Source of the DNA: Flavobacterium sp. ZT3R18
GTDB taxonomy: Bacteria > Bacteroidota > Bacteroidia > Flavobacteriales > Flavobacteriaceae
Assembly (NCBI RefSeq): GCF_007097385.1
Contig: NZ_VJZS01000031.1
Location: 1 to 40,520 of the forward strand
Length of the DNA: 40,520 nucleotides
Reading direction: 5' to 3'
In this document: piece after piece, positions 33,582-39,695 of the stretch
Layout: every line of letters starts with the position of its first letter
How positions within the stretch are numbered: the stretch's first letter is position 1
Translations under genes and position numbers: made by a program
The notes under the pieces: generated by a model
What the model was told of the DNA's origin: nothing
Seen by the model: only the letters and a program-made list of their open reading frames with translations
Databases searched by the model: none

Positions 33582-34900
33582 AATCAAGCCATTCAATTCG
33601 TAGTGTTTTTCACTATAATGAGAACAAAGTAAAAGCTGGTGTAGCAGACTGTATCGCAGCAGGGAACTATCCTGTAGATGTCGATAAAATGAGTGACACG
33701 ATGAAGTTAAACCTTTTCCTAAAAAGGCTTGAATTGAACGAAAATGTAAAATGTAATACGCTGCATATTTCTTTAAATTTTGACCCATCTGAAAATCATT
33801 CCAAAGAAAAACTGATAGCTATTGCTGATGCCTATATGGAGAAAATAGGCTTCGGAGAACAACCTTATTTAGTATATCAACATCATGATGCAGGACATCC
33901 ACATTTGCACATGGTCTCCATAAATATCGAGAGGGATGGAAAGCGAATTGAGCTACACAATTTAGGTATAAGAAAATCAGAACCCGCAAGAAAAGAGATT
34001 GAAGAATTCTTTGGACTAGTAAAAGCAGAAGGACGAAAAAAGAAAGAGCAATTTAGTTTAGAGCCTATTTCAATGGGCAGAGTTCAGTATGGAAGGATTG
34101 AATCAAAGAAAGCCATATTCAATGTTCTAAATGTAGTTCTGAACCATTACAAGTATGACGGCCTTGCAGAACTTAATGCAGTATTGAATCAATACAATGT
34201 CATGGCTGACCGAGGTAGTGAGAATTCAAAAATATTTTTAGCAAAGGGATTGGTTTATCATATTTTGAACGAACAAGGCAAACCAATAGGTGTTCCAATT
34301 AAAGCGAGTAGTTTTTATACTAAACCGACTTTGAAATTCTTAGGAGAAAAATTTAAGAGCAATGAAGTTAGAAGTATGTCCGATAAATCAAGAGTGAAAC
34401 TTGCTATTGATGTGGCACTGTTAAGAGAGAAAGCAATGCCAATAACCGAGCTGGTAAGACAATTGGAAAAAGAAGGTATTCATACTGTTTTTAGAAAAAG
34501 CGCAGAAGGTTTGCTTTACGGCATAACCTATATAGACCGTACGACAAAAAACGTTTTTAATGGCAGTAGCTTGGGGAAACAATATAGTGCAAAAGCTATT
34601 CAGGAGCGTTGCGGATTAAAGGTTGCTGGTGAAGAAAAAAGAAGTCAGATTTATGAAAATCTTCCTTCTAAAGAATCGTTGATTAACAAAATGGAAAAAC
34701 AAAGAGGTACACTAACTATTCCTGATTTGGTAAAAGTATTGGATGTGCTTATGCTGGGAGAGAAGCAATACTTTACAATGTTGCCAAAATTAGATAAGAT
34801 AATTGATAATTTAATGCAGTCTGAACAAGCAGCTGATTATTTACCATATCAATTGAAAAACAAAAGAAAGGAAAAAAAGAGGAGAGGACTGTCAAGGTAA
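33566..34900 (+). CDS. MobB-type relaxase
   Basis: The protein has 444 residues. The three-His metal motif of relaxases is visible as HHDAGHPHLHMVSINI (about residues 110-125). It is preceded by the conserved CNTLHISLNFDPSE block, and the N-terminus carries the motif SIRSVFHYNENKV with a candidate catalytic Tyr near residue 17. This is the Bacteroides-type MobB (MobP-like) family that nicks oriT and pilots the strand. The C-terminal 200 residues are basic and end in KNKRKEKKRRGLSR. No type IV coupling or mating-pair genes are nearby, so transfer would rely on a co-resident conjugative element. The following 34901-35158 stretch has no gene. Confidence 0.92.
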   Translation: MVAIIKSSHSIRSVFHYNENKVKAGVADCIAAGNYPVDVDKMSDTMKLNLFLKRLELNENVKCNTLHISLNFDPSENHSKEKLIAIADAYMEKIGFGEQPYLVYQHHDAGHPHLHMVSINIERDGKRIELHNLGIRKSEPARKEIEEFFGLVKAEGRKKKEQFSLEPISMGRVQYGRIESKKAIFNVLNVVLNHYKYDGLAELNAVLNQYNVMADRGSENSKIFLAKGLVYHILNEQGKPIGVPIKASSFYTKPTLKFLGEKFKSNEVRSMSDKSRVKLAIDVALLREKAMPITELVRQLEKEGIHTVFRKSAEGLLYGITYIDRTTKNVFNGSSLGKQYSAKAIQERCGLKVAGEEKRSQIYENLPSKESLINKMEKQRGTLTIPDLVKVLDVLMLGEKQYFTMLPKLDKIIDNLMQSEQAADYLPYQLKNKRKEKKRRGLSR

Positions 34901-35166
34901 TTAGTATATTCATTCTAGGAATATATTACTAATTTTTTTATACCGTCTAAAAAATGGTTTCAAAGTTGTACCAGTAGTAAGTGAAATGGTATTATTTTAT
35001 GGATATATTGAGAGAAATTTTTATATCAATGATTAAATTATCCTTTTAAGAAATATTTTTTTACCTTCAAGATGCTGAATATGTGTAGACTACTTATCAT
35101 ACTGGCACATGAAGGAAAAAAAATAGTTTTTAAAGCTTTTTTATCTAAAAAACATTCCTATATTTG

Positions 35167-35279
35167 CACCCGCAATCAGATGATGATTGACGCCAATGTC
35201 TTTAAGTCTTGAATGAATAAGTTCGAAATTTGTACAGGCAGGGCGACAAAAAGCCGAACAGAAATGTTCGGCTTTTTTT
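35167..35279 (+). ncRNA. Possible short transcript between a promoter motif and a terminator
   Basis: TATATTTG (35159-35166) fits the -7 box, and a strong terminator ends at 35279. The 80 bases between have no convincing reading frame. The -33 box is unclear. It contains a GTTCGAAAT stretch like a T-loop, so it could be a decayed tRNA or a small RNA. Evidence is only the promoter-terminator pairing. Confidence 0.3.
35248..35279 (+). terminator. Intrinsic terminator near the right end of the element
   Basis: AAAAAGCCGAAC (35248-35259) pairs with GTTCGGCTTTTTTT (35266-35279). Confidence 0.88.
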
Positions 35280-35309
35280 GTGTGAAAAAATTAAAAATGA
35301 AACAATATT

Positions 35310-35389
35310 CGATAGCTCGGTTATCGCGTCCCGCTTTTTGGCGGGAAGGCCGCAGGTTCTCCCGATAACTATCGGGACTGCCACCCCGA
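35310..35389 (+). pseudogene. Relic of tRNA-Pro
   Basis: The D-arm region TAGCTCGGTTATCGCG, the segment GGCCGCAGGTTC and the 3' end CTGCCACCCCGA are identical to the intact tRNA-Pro. The 5' acceptor strand is gone, the anticodon arm is replaced by TCCCGC/GCGGGA around T residues, and the T-loop is replaced by an 18-bp palindrome. It cannot give a functional tRNA and marks the right attachment region. Confidence 0.85.
35360..35377. repeat. Dispersed 18-bp palindrome, copy 3
   Basis: TCCCGATAACTATCGGGA lies exactly where the T-loop of the tRNA relic should be. Arms are the same as at 1334 and 1892. Confidence 0.85.
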
Positions 35390-35403
35390 CTTGAGAGGAC
35401 AAA
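35378..35403 (+). repeat. Right end repeat of the element
   Basis: 26 bases identical to 15707-15732. Similarity continues with small differences through the terminator stem (to about 35437). Confidence 0.85.
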
Positions 35404-35757
35404 GTAGATTTATTTCTATTTTGTCCTTTTTTATTACAACCTGAACTCCTCTCTATCATATGAATACGCTTGACAATTTCATCGACCAGTCGAGTTCGAA
35501 GTGAATTATTTTCAAAATACAGTTTCTCAGGAAACATCGGACTGATGACTTCCCGTTTCAACTCCATTTCCGCGTTCTCGTAAATATAATCAAGCTTTAA
35601 GAGAGTATCAATACCCTTATCTATAAAGGCTTTATCTTAACATCATCATGATTAAGACCTCCTAATTTAGCCTCCATCTTGTCCATCTTAACACTATAAT
35701 CCAATTTCATTTCTTTAAAGTCTTCAGGCTCAATTTTTTTAGAAGCTAAAATACACA
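35391..35757 (-). pseudogene. C-terminal remnant of a second serine recombinase
   Basis: On the reverse strand the sequence reads ASKKIEPEDFKEMKLDYSVK...GLNHDDVKI, then after a one-base frameshift near 35637 continues GIDTLLKLDYIYENAEMELK...FPEKLYFENNSLRTR...KKGQNRNKSTLSSQVG. It aligns with the last about 125 residues of the intact recombinase at 15624-17234 (SRKIEPEDFRDMKSDYSEKM..., FIYENADIERKRR, FPEKFHFENSSLRTG) with clear but incomplete identity. It is therefore a diverged relative, not a recent copy. Similarity ends abruptly at about 35750. It reveals an older element at the same tRNA. Confidence 0.9.
35396..35432 (+). terminator. Copy of the tRNA-Pro terminator
   Basis: AGGACAAAGT (35396-35405) pairs, with one mismatch, with ATTTTGTCCT (35418-35427), followed by six T. 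It is homologous to 15725-15761. Confidence 0.75.
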
Positions 35758-36035
35758 TTCACGTTACCCATTTATCTAAAATGGAAAACGGACATCTTTT
35801 ACCGTCTATCGATATTATACAGCGTTTAATGAAAGTATTTGCAGTTTCGGCTGATAGTCTTTTAAATGATAGTGAAAATAGCGTAGTAGAGTTACAGAAC
35901 CACGAGTTTAACGAACAACTAATGCTCATTAACCAACTCGACGAAGACGAAAAAAATGCCTTGATTAAAATCATTAATTCAATGCTTACCAAAAAAAGAA
36001 TGAAAGATTTATTAGATGGTAAAGTGAGCTTTTAA
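35751..36035 (+). pseudogene. 5'-truncated XRE-family regulator
   Basis: The frame reads HVTHLSKMENGHLLPSIDII (second half of a helix-turn-helix) and RLMKVFAVSADSLLNDSENS, then a helical C-terminus ending KKRMKDLLDGKVSF. The first roughly 30 residues, including helix 1 and the turn, are missing, because upstream sequence switches to the recombinase remnant at about 35750. An internal ATG (35781) would give an 84-residue product without DNA-binding ability. The two truncated genes are head-to-head, so one deletion probably removed both 5' ends and everything between. Confidence 0.8.
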
Positions 36036-36115
36036 ATTTATTTTTTGTCTTTTAAGACAATTTATACAATTAATTTCACTTACCATAATTGCTGTTTAAG
36101 GCAATTTTAAGCAAT

Positions 36116-36147
36116 AAAAAAACAGGCAATTACGCCTGTTTTTTTAT
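36116..36147 (+). terminator. Terminator after the XRE remnant
   Basis: AACAGGC (36121-36127) and GCCTGTT (36134-36140), extended by A and T runs on each side. Confidence 0.88.
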
Positions 36148-36170
36148 TATAACCTTTATTTATTTTGTTT

Positions 36171-36204
36171 GTGCGCACAAGCGGGACGCTTGCGCCAGCG
36201 GGGG
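36171..36204. repeat. GC-rich dispersed repeat, copy 1
   Basis: It starts GTGCGCACAAGCGGGACG and ends GCGCCAGCGGGG. It is markedly GC-richer than its surroundings and is repeated at 36387-36449. Confidence 0.75.
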
Positions 36205-36320
36205 AACTTTTACAGCTTTTTCATAAAACACAGTTCTTAAGCCAAGAAGACATTAACAGCATTAAAGCCATGCTAAGAACTTTTGTCTTTCAAAAAGATA
36301 TTCAAAAACAACTTTCTTAA
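36204..36320 (+). pseudogene. Possible C-terminal coding remnant
   Basis: The frame ending at TAA 36318-36320 reads LLQLFHKTQFLSQEDINSIK then AMLRTFVFQKDIQKQLS, which looks like a genuine helical C-terminus. It has no proper start: upstream codons run into the GC-rich repeat. It may be the tail of a regulator or other gene that the repeat interrupted. Confidence 0.4.
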
Positions 36321-36323
36321 AAC

Positions 36324-36359
36324 AACAAAAGCAACCTTTTTACGGATTGCTTTTTTGTT
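36324..36359 (+). terminator. Intrinsic terminator
   Basis: AAAAGCAA (36327-36334) pairs with TTGCTTTT (36347-36354), followed by further T residues. It lies just after the coding remnant. Confidence 0.75.
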
Positions 36360-36386
36360 TTTATTATTGTTGTAAATACTCGGCTT

Positions 36387-36449
36387 GTGTGCACGAGCGG
36401 GACGCATCGCGCTAGCGCCTGTATTACTTAATACTCGCGCCAGCGGGGG
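36387..36449. repeat. GC-rich dispersed repeat, copy 2, with an insertion
   Basis: The same ends as copy 1 (GTGTGCACGAGCGGGACGC and CGCGCCAGCGGGGG) are separated by about 30 extra bases. These contain two small palindromes (GCGCTAGCGC, GTATTA-CT-TAATAC). Confidence 0.7.
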
Positions 36450-36527
36450 CTGAAAATACATGATAAGCAGAATCCAGATGCCTGTTATGTGTCCGAAAGC
36501 TCTATTAGGAGTGTATGAAAAAAAAAA

Positions 36528-36567
36528 AAACCTAATACCAGAATCATATCCAGTATTAGGTTTTTTT
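36528..36567 (-). terminator. Terminator of the RHS toxin/immunity unit
   Basis: AAACCTAATAC (36528-36538) pairs with GTATTAGGTTT (36553-36563), with long A and T runs. It lies downstream of the reverse-strand gene ending at 36631 and would work in both directions. Confidence 0.85.
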
Positions 36568-36630
36568 ATTTTTAAAACAATTCTTTTTATAAATAAGTCT
36601 ATTATTGCCCGCCCATCAAAAAGTTCGAAA

Positions 36631-37095
36631 CTAGTTAATTCCTAATATAGTCAAAACTTCTTCTTTAAAAGAACCTTCACGAATATTTATCGTATCATTT
36701 TCATTACTTAAAATATCTTTCATTGTAAAACCAGCTTTCAATATTTCAGTACTATCTGTAACTTGCTCATCAAAAAAAGCTTCCATAGAACCTTTGAATT
36801 TTTCAGAATAACGAATCTTATAAAACTTACCAATATTTTTAGAAAATCTTTGTGGAGGTTCTTTTCCACTATTAATTCCTTTATACCTTACATTGTTTAT
36901 GTTGAAACTCAAATAATTTGTTTGCCCTTTTGCCCAGTGGCGATGTAAGATATATTTACCAACTGAAATTCTACCATTAAATTCAATATCATCCCGAACA
37001 ATATGTCCTACAATTACAGATGTTATAAAATACAAAAAAAAAGATAAAAGTAAAATAGCAAATATTCTTTGTATTATTTTTATAAAAACCTTCAT
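36631..37095 (-). CDS. Membrane-anchored putative immunity protein for the RHS toxin
   Basis: The protein has 154 residues. One N-terminal membrane segment (about residues 8-32) is followed by a soluble domain with the stretches RISVGKYILHRHWAKGQTNY and FYKIRYSEKFKGSMEAFFDE. No family is recognised. It begins 2 bases after the stop codon of the RHS tip, the usual arrangement of polymorphic toxin and immunity genes, and shares its terminator. A membrane anchor suggests protection against a toxin that acts at or near the membrane or periplasm. Confidence 0.7.
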   Translation of the reverse strand: MKVFIKIIQRIFAILLLSFFLYFITSVIVGHIVRDDIEFNGRISVGKYILHRHWAKGQTNYLSFNINNVRYKGINSGKEPPQRFSKNIGKFYKIRYSEKFKGSMEAFFDEQVTDSTEILKAGFTMKDILSNENDTINIREGSFKEEVLTILGIN

Positions 37096-37097
37096 AT

Positions 37098-38054
37098 CTA
37101 CTCTTTTTTCTCTAATAAAGATGGAGCCGCATTTGAGGCAGTCTCTACTTGAAATTTAAAAAATTCACTTACTAACCAATCACCTGCATTACCACCATCC
37201 AGATAATTATCAGTTTTATTTCCAAAATAGTTACTAAATATTCCACCTCCAATTTGAGCAGCTCCTTGACTCAAGCTAGCAGGTGCTTTAAATTGCGGAC
37301 TATTTGATGTAAAAGTTACTGTTTCTCCTATGATAGTAGGCAGATAACCTGGGATAGAAGAAGTAGCTGCTTCTACCATATTAACATCTCCCCAGACTTG
37401 ACCGTTAGCAAAATACTGAGAAACAGAATTGTTGACAATCCCATATCCTGCTATACCTGCGGTTGTCCATGGATTAGTTCTAGCCGCAGTGTATAAACCT
37501 CTATAACCTGCTATTTCATTTGCCCAAAGTCTAGCCGCTTGTGACCATAAAAATGTTCCTCCTTCTCCAATTACTGTGCCTGCCCCAGCTTCTGCTAGCC
37601 CTCCTATTACAAATGGGCTTGCTGCTATTCCAGCTGTAACATACGTTGCTTTTTTTATAACATTCGTAGCTGTAACAGTTCTGTTCAATGCTTCTTTTTT
37701 CTTAGCTAAGAGCTTATTAGCTTCGTCGCCATTTCTTGCATCCTCAGGCCTATAATCATTCGCATCAATACCTAATCCCTTTTTGACTAAATTATTCAAA
37801 GCATCCATAGGGCTGTCCGTTATGTATTTAGGTTTCGCTTTTTCTAAACCTTCAAGCTCAACATAAGCAATAACATTATTCTCACTAAAAGCATATGGAG
37901 AATTCCAAGGATATTTCCCAGTCAAAGGGTCAGTTGCAAAGAACCTACCAATTCTCGGGTCATGCATCCTAAATGTATAATTCAACGAATTCCCTTCGCC
38001 TTTCAGCTCATTGTCCTTTTCCTGACCTTGAAAACCGTACCAGTAGATTCCTGC
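37098..38054 (-). pseudogene. Orphan RHS tip: end of RHS core plus toxin C-terminus
   Basis: The frame opens after a TGA at 38055-38057 and reads AGIYWYGFQGQEKDNELKGE, GNSLNYTFRMHDPRIGRFFA and TDPLTGKYPWNSPYAFSENN, which is the conserved end of the RHS repeat core. About 245 variable residues follow. The variable part is Ala/Gly-rich with hydrophobic stretches (ATYVTAGIAASPFVIGGLAE) and ends NAAPSLLEKKE; I recognise no toxin family. The first part of the RHS protein is absent, so this is a displaced tip, of the type that can be swapped into a complete RHS gene by recombination. A TTG at 37983-37985 could start a short product. The immunity-like gene follows immediately. Confidence 0.8.
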
Positions 38055-38144
38055 TCAATATTTGCCTCGCGCGAGAGCCTAGTTTTGCTCAAAACCCCTA
38101 CTCAATCTATCAAAAGAACGTACATTTTCATTTCAAAAATAGTC

Positions 38145-38210
38145 TTTTTCAATTGAAAAAAAAAGTTCGATTGGATTTGCGGATTTTTATTTTTCAATTG
38201 AAAAAAAAAG
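38145..38210. repeat. Two copies of a 21-base palindrome-containing repeat
   Basis: TTTTTCAATTG followed by nine A and a G occurs at 38145-38165 and 38190-38210, 45 bases apart. Each copy is itself a TTTTTCAATTGAAAAA palindrome. The surrounding 38055-38855 stretch has no gene that I can support. Confidence 0.8.
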
Positions 38211-38430
38211 ATTCCGTTTTCTTATCGATTCTATTTCCAAAAATGCCCGAACATTCCGATTATGCCATAATTCGGCTGATTATCTTCAATCTTGCGCTCG
38301 ATTTTTTTAGAAGAAAACCCGAACCGAAAAGCTGTTTTTAAACGTAAATCTCTTGGGGGTTTTCTTCTGAAAAAATGAGCATAGCCTTGTGGCGATTGAA
38401 CAAATAATTACTTCCGATTTCTTTTTTTTT

Positions 38431-38526
38431 AATGGCTTTGTGCAAAAAAACAAGCAAAGATTTAAGGCCAGGCGCTTTTTTGCGACTGGGTGTAATTTTG
38501 TGAAGATTTTTTTGTGCAAAGCCATT
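38431..38526. repeat. 20-base inverted repeat with a nested hairpin
   Basis: AATGGCTTTGTGCAAAAAAA (38431-38450) is matched by TTTTTTTGTGCAAAGCCATT (38507-38526) as an inverted repeat with 18 of 20 positions complementary; the odd pair is the central TG. Inside lies a smaller hairpin, CCAG-G-CGC and GCG-A-CTGG (38468-38475, 38482-38489), with a loop of six T. Confidence 0.8.
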
Positions 38527-38601
38527 AATAAACTGGACTTTCCTAGTGCGTCGGCAGTAGCGGTGGCTTCTTCGGGGGTGGTGCGTTGGGGAGGGGCTAT
38601 T

Positions 38602-38654
38602 TTACATAATAAGTTTATAGTGCTTTTTCTGCACTATAATGACTTATTATGTAA
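38602..38654. other. Stem-loop H1 with TTTTTCT loop
   Basis: Outer stem TTACATAATAAG/CTTATTATGTAA, an asymmetric bulge, inner stem TTATAGTGC/GCACTATAA and the 7-base loop TTTTTCT (38624-38630). Confidence 0.85.
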
Positions 38655-38665
38655 CATAGCTTGGG

Positions 38666-38770
38666 GCAGTTTGGGGCTTTCGAGCGTTGGCAACAGCTTA
38701 TTGCAATTGTGGCTTTTTCTGCCACAACTTGCAATGTGCTGTAGGAGCGTTGGCAAAAGTCCCAAACTGC
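38666..38770. other. Stem-loop H2 with TTTTTCT loop, inside a longer stem
   Basis: The hairpin 38693-38742 has three stem blocks, ACAGC/GCTGT, ATTGCAA/TTGCAAT and TGTGGC/GCCACA, separated by small bulges, with the loop TTTTTCT at 38714-38720. It is flanked by a direct repeat GAGCGTTGGCAA (38682-38693 and 38745-38756). The whole is enclosed by GCAGTTTGGG (38666-38675) and CCCAAACTGC (38761-38770). Confidence 0.85.
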
Positions 38771-38796
38771 ATGCGCGTTGGGGTGCGTTGGGTTGG

Positions 38797-38833
38797 GCGG
38801 GACAAAAAACTCAATCCCGCTTTTTCTGCGGGA
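38797..38833. other. Stem-loop H3 with TTTTTCT loop and an alternative partner
   Basis: TCCCGC (38815-38820) pairs with GCGGGA (38828-38833) around TTTTTCT. A second GCGGGA at 38797-38802 could pair with the same TCCCGC, so two exclusive hairpins are possible. Confidence 0.8.
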
Positions 38834-38855
38834 TGTTCCTATTTCTTTTTTTTGC

Positions 38856-39695
38856 TTACTGTATTGGATGATGTTTTTCGATGGCATTTTGTAACGCCTT
38901 TATTCCGGTTTGTTTGTATTTTTCTGTTGTGTCCAGATATTTGTGTCCGGCGAATTCCTGAATCATTCTCAGGTCGTTTCCTTTGGTTAAAAGATTCGTG
39001 ATTACACTTTGTCTAATCGTTATGGAAGTGAGTTTTTTAGTAAACTGATTTTGATACGTTGAGATTAAATAATTGATGTCTTCTCCAGTTATTGGACTAT
39101 TCAATTTATTCAATAAAAAGTAATTTGAAGTATGATTTCTATTCTCTAAATAGTTATAAAACAAAAGGATTTGTTCCGCTTTTAAAGGCAAAATTCTGTT
39201 GTTGGTTTGGGCTGTTCCAGTGATGCTTATTTGTGCTTTCTCCAGGAAAATATCTGTTGTTTTGATTTGGATAATTTCGCCTATTTTCAAGGCTTGATGA
39301 ACCAATAAACCCATTATAATTTGGTTTCTTTTTTCCAGTAATTTATACCTTTCTTTTCTTGGCTCCAGCAGTTTTTGCAGTTCATTATCGGTAAATAAAT
39401 CTTGCAATTGGATAGGCTTTTTCTTGATGTCCCGCAGTTGTATCGCTCTGGCTGGATTGTCTTTTCTGATTCCTGTGTTTACTAAATAATCATAGTATTT
39501 TTTCAAGGCTGATAGCATTCTAATTATGGAAGCAGGTTCATAGTTTTTCCGTATTGTTTCCACATATTCCATTACGTTTTTATAATTGTAATGTTCTGTA
39601 TTTCTGTTTAATAAAGTAAATTTATTGATTTCATATAAGTAGTTTTTTACTGTTGATTTCTGTAGATTTTGCTCTAGATAAGTTTCTAATTTCAT
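38856..39695 (-). CDS. Tyrosine recombinase-like protein with incomplete catalytic set
   Basis: The protein has 279 residues. The N-terminal SAM-like DNA-binding domain (about residues 1-85) and a C-terminal catalytic fold are both visible. The second catalytic Arg (R228 in TIRQSVI), the GH motif (H251 in FAGHKYLDTTEKY) and Tyr260 are present. The first Arg is replaced by Lys (K137 in HQALKIGE), and the His of the HxxR box is replaced by Ile225. It may therefore be an inactive or weak partner. The start overlaps the stop of the upstream recombinase gene by 4 bases (ATGA type), so the two are made together and may act as a heteromer. The structured non-coding stretch lies directly downstream. 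Confidence 0.85.
   Translation of the reverse strand: MKLETYLEQNLQKSTVKNYLYEINKFTLLNRNTEHYNYKNVMEYVETIRKNYEPASIIRMLSALKKYYDYLVNTGIRKDNPARAIQLRDIKKKPIQLQDLFTDNELQKLLEPRKERYKLLEKRNQIIMGLLVHQALKIGEIIQIKTTDIFLEKAQISITGTAQTNNRILPLKAEQILLFYNYLENRNHTSNYFLLNKLNSPITGEDINYLISTYQNQFTKKLTSITIRQSVITNLLTKGNDLRMIQEFAGHKYLDTTEKYKQTGIKALQNAIEKHHPIQ

Larger units (their letters stand above)
15707..35403. mobile_element. Integrative mobilizable element in tRNA-Pro
   Basis: A 26-bp direct repeat made of the tRNA-Pro 3' end plus 13 bases marks both ends (15707-15732 and 35378-35403), 19,671 bp apart. The left end carries a large serine recombinase. The right part carries a primase, a candidate oriT, a MobC-like protein and a relaxase. 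No conjugation (tra) genes are present, so it would need a helper for transfer. The cargo between the two backbone halves includes HEPN-like proteins, a regulator and a secretion-type toxin/immunity module. The right repeat is followed by the remnant of a second recombinase, showing that an older element used the same site. Exact crossover points are not determined. Confidence 0.8.

Noticed and set aside
35202..35567. A 121-residue reverse-strand frame across the tRNA relic
   Set aside because: Only its first half is recombinase-like. The rest is antisense of the tRNA relic and terminator, so it is described as a recombinase remnant.
36460..36645. A 61-residue forward frame
   Set aside because: It runs through a terminator with long A and T runs and looks like a chance frame.
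38602..38654. dif-like Xer site in stem-loop H1
   Set aside because: The half-site-like TTATGTAA arms are separated by about 29 bases, not the 6-8 expected of a Xer core.
38530..38850. Integron attC array beside a tyrosine recombinase
   Set aside because: GTTGGG-type boxes recur, but I find no paired RYYYAAC boxes, and the repeats GAGCGTTGGCAA are direct rather than inverted. The recombinases also lack a visible integron-specific insert.
38389..38871. Open frames of 100-160 residues in the hairpin region
   Set aside because: They are rich in Phe/Cys/Trp from T-runs and GC repeats, cover the stem-loops, and lack ribosome binding sites or family-like motifs.
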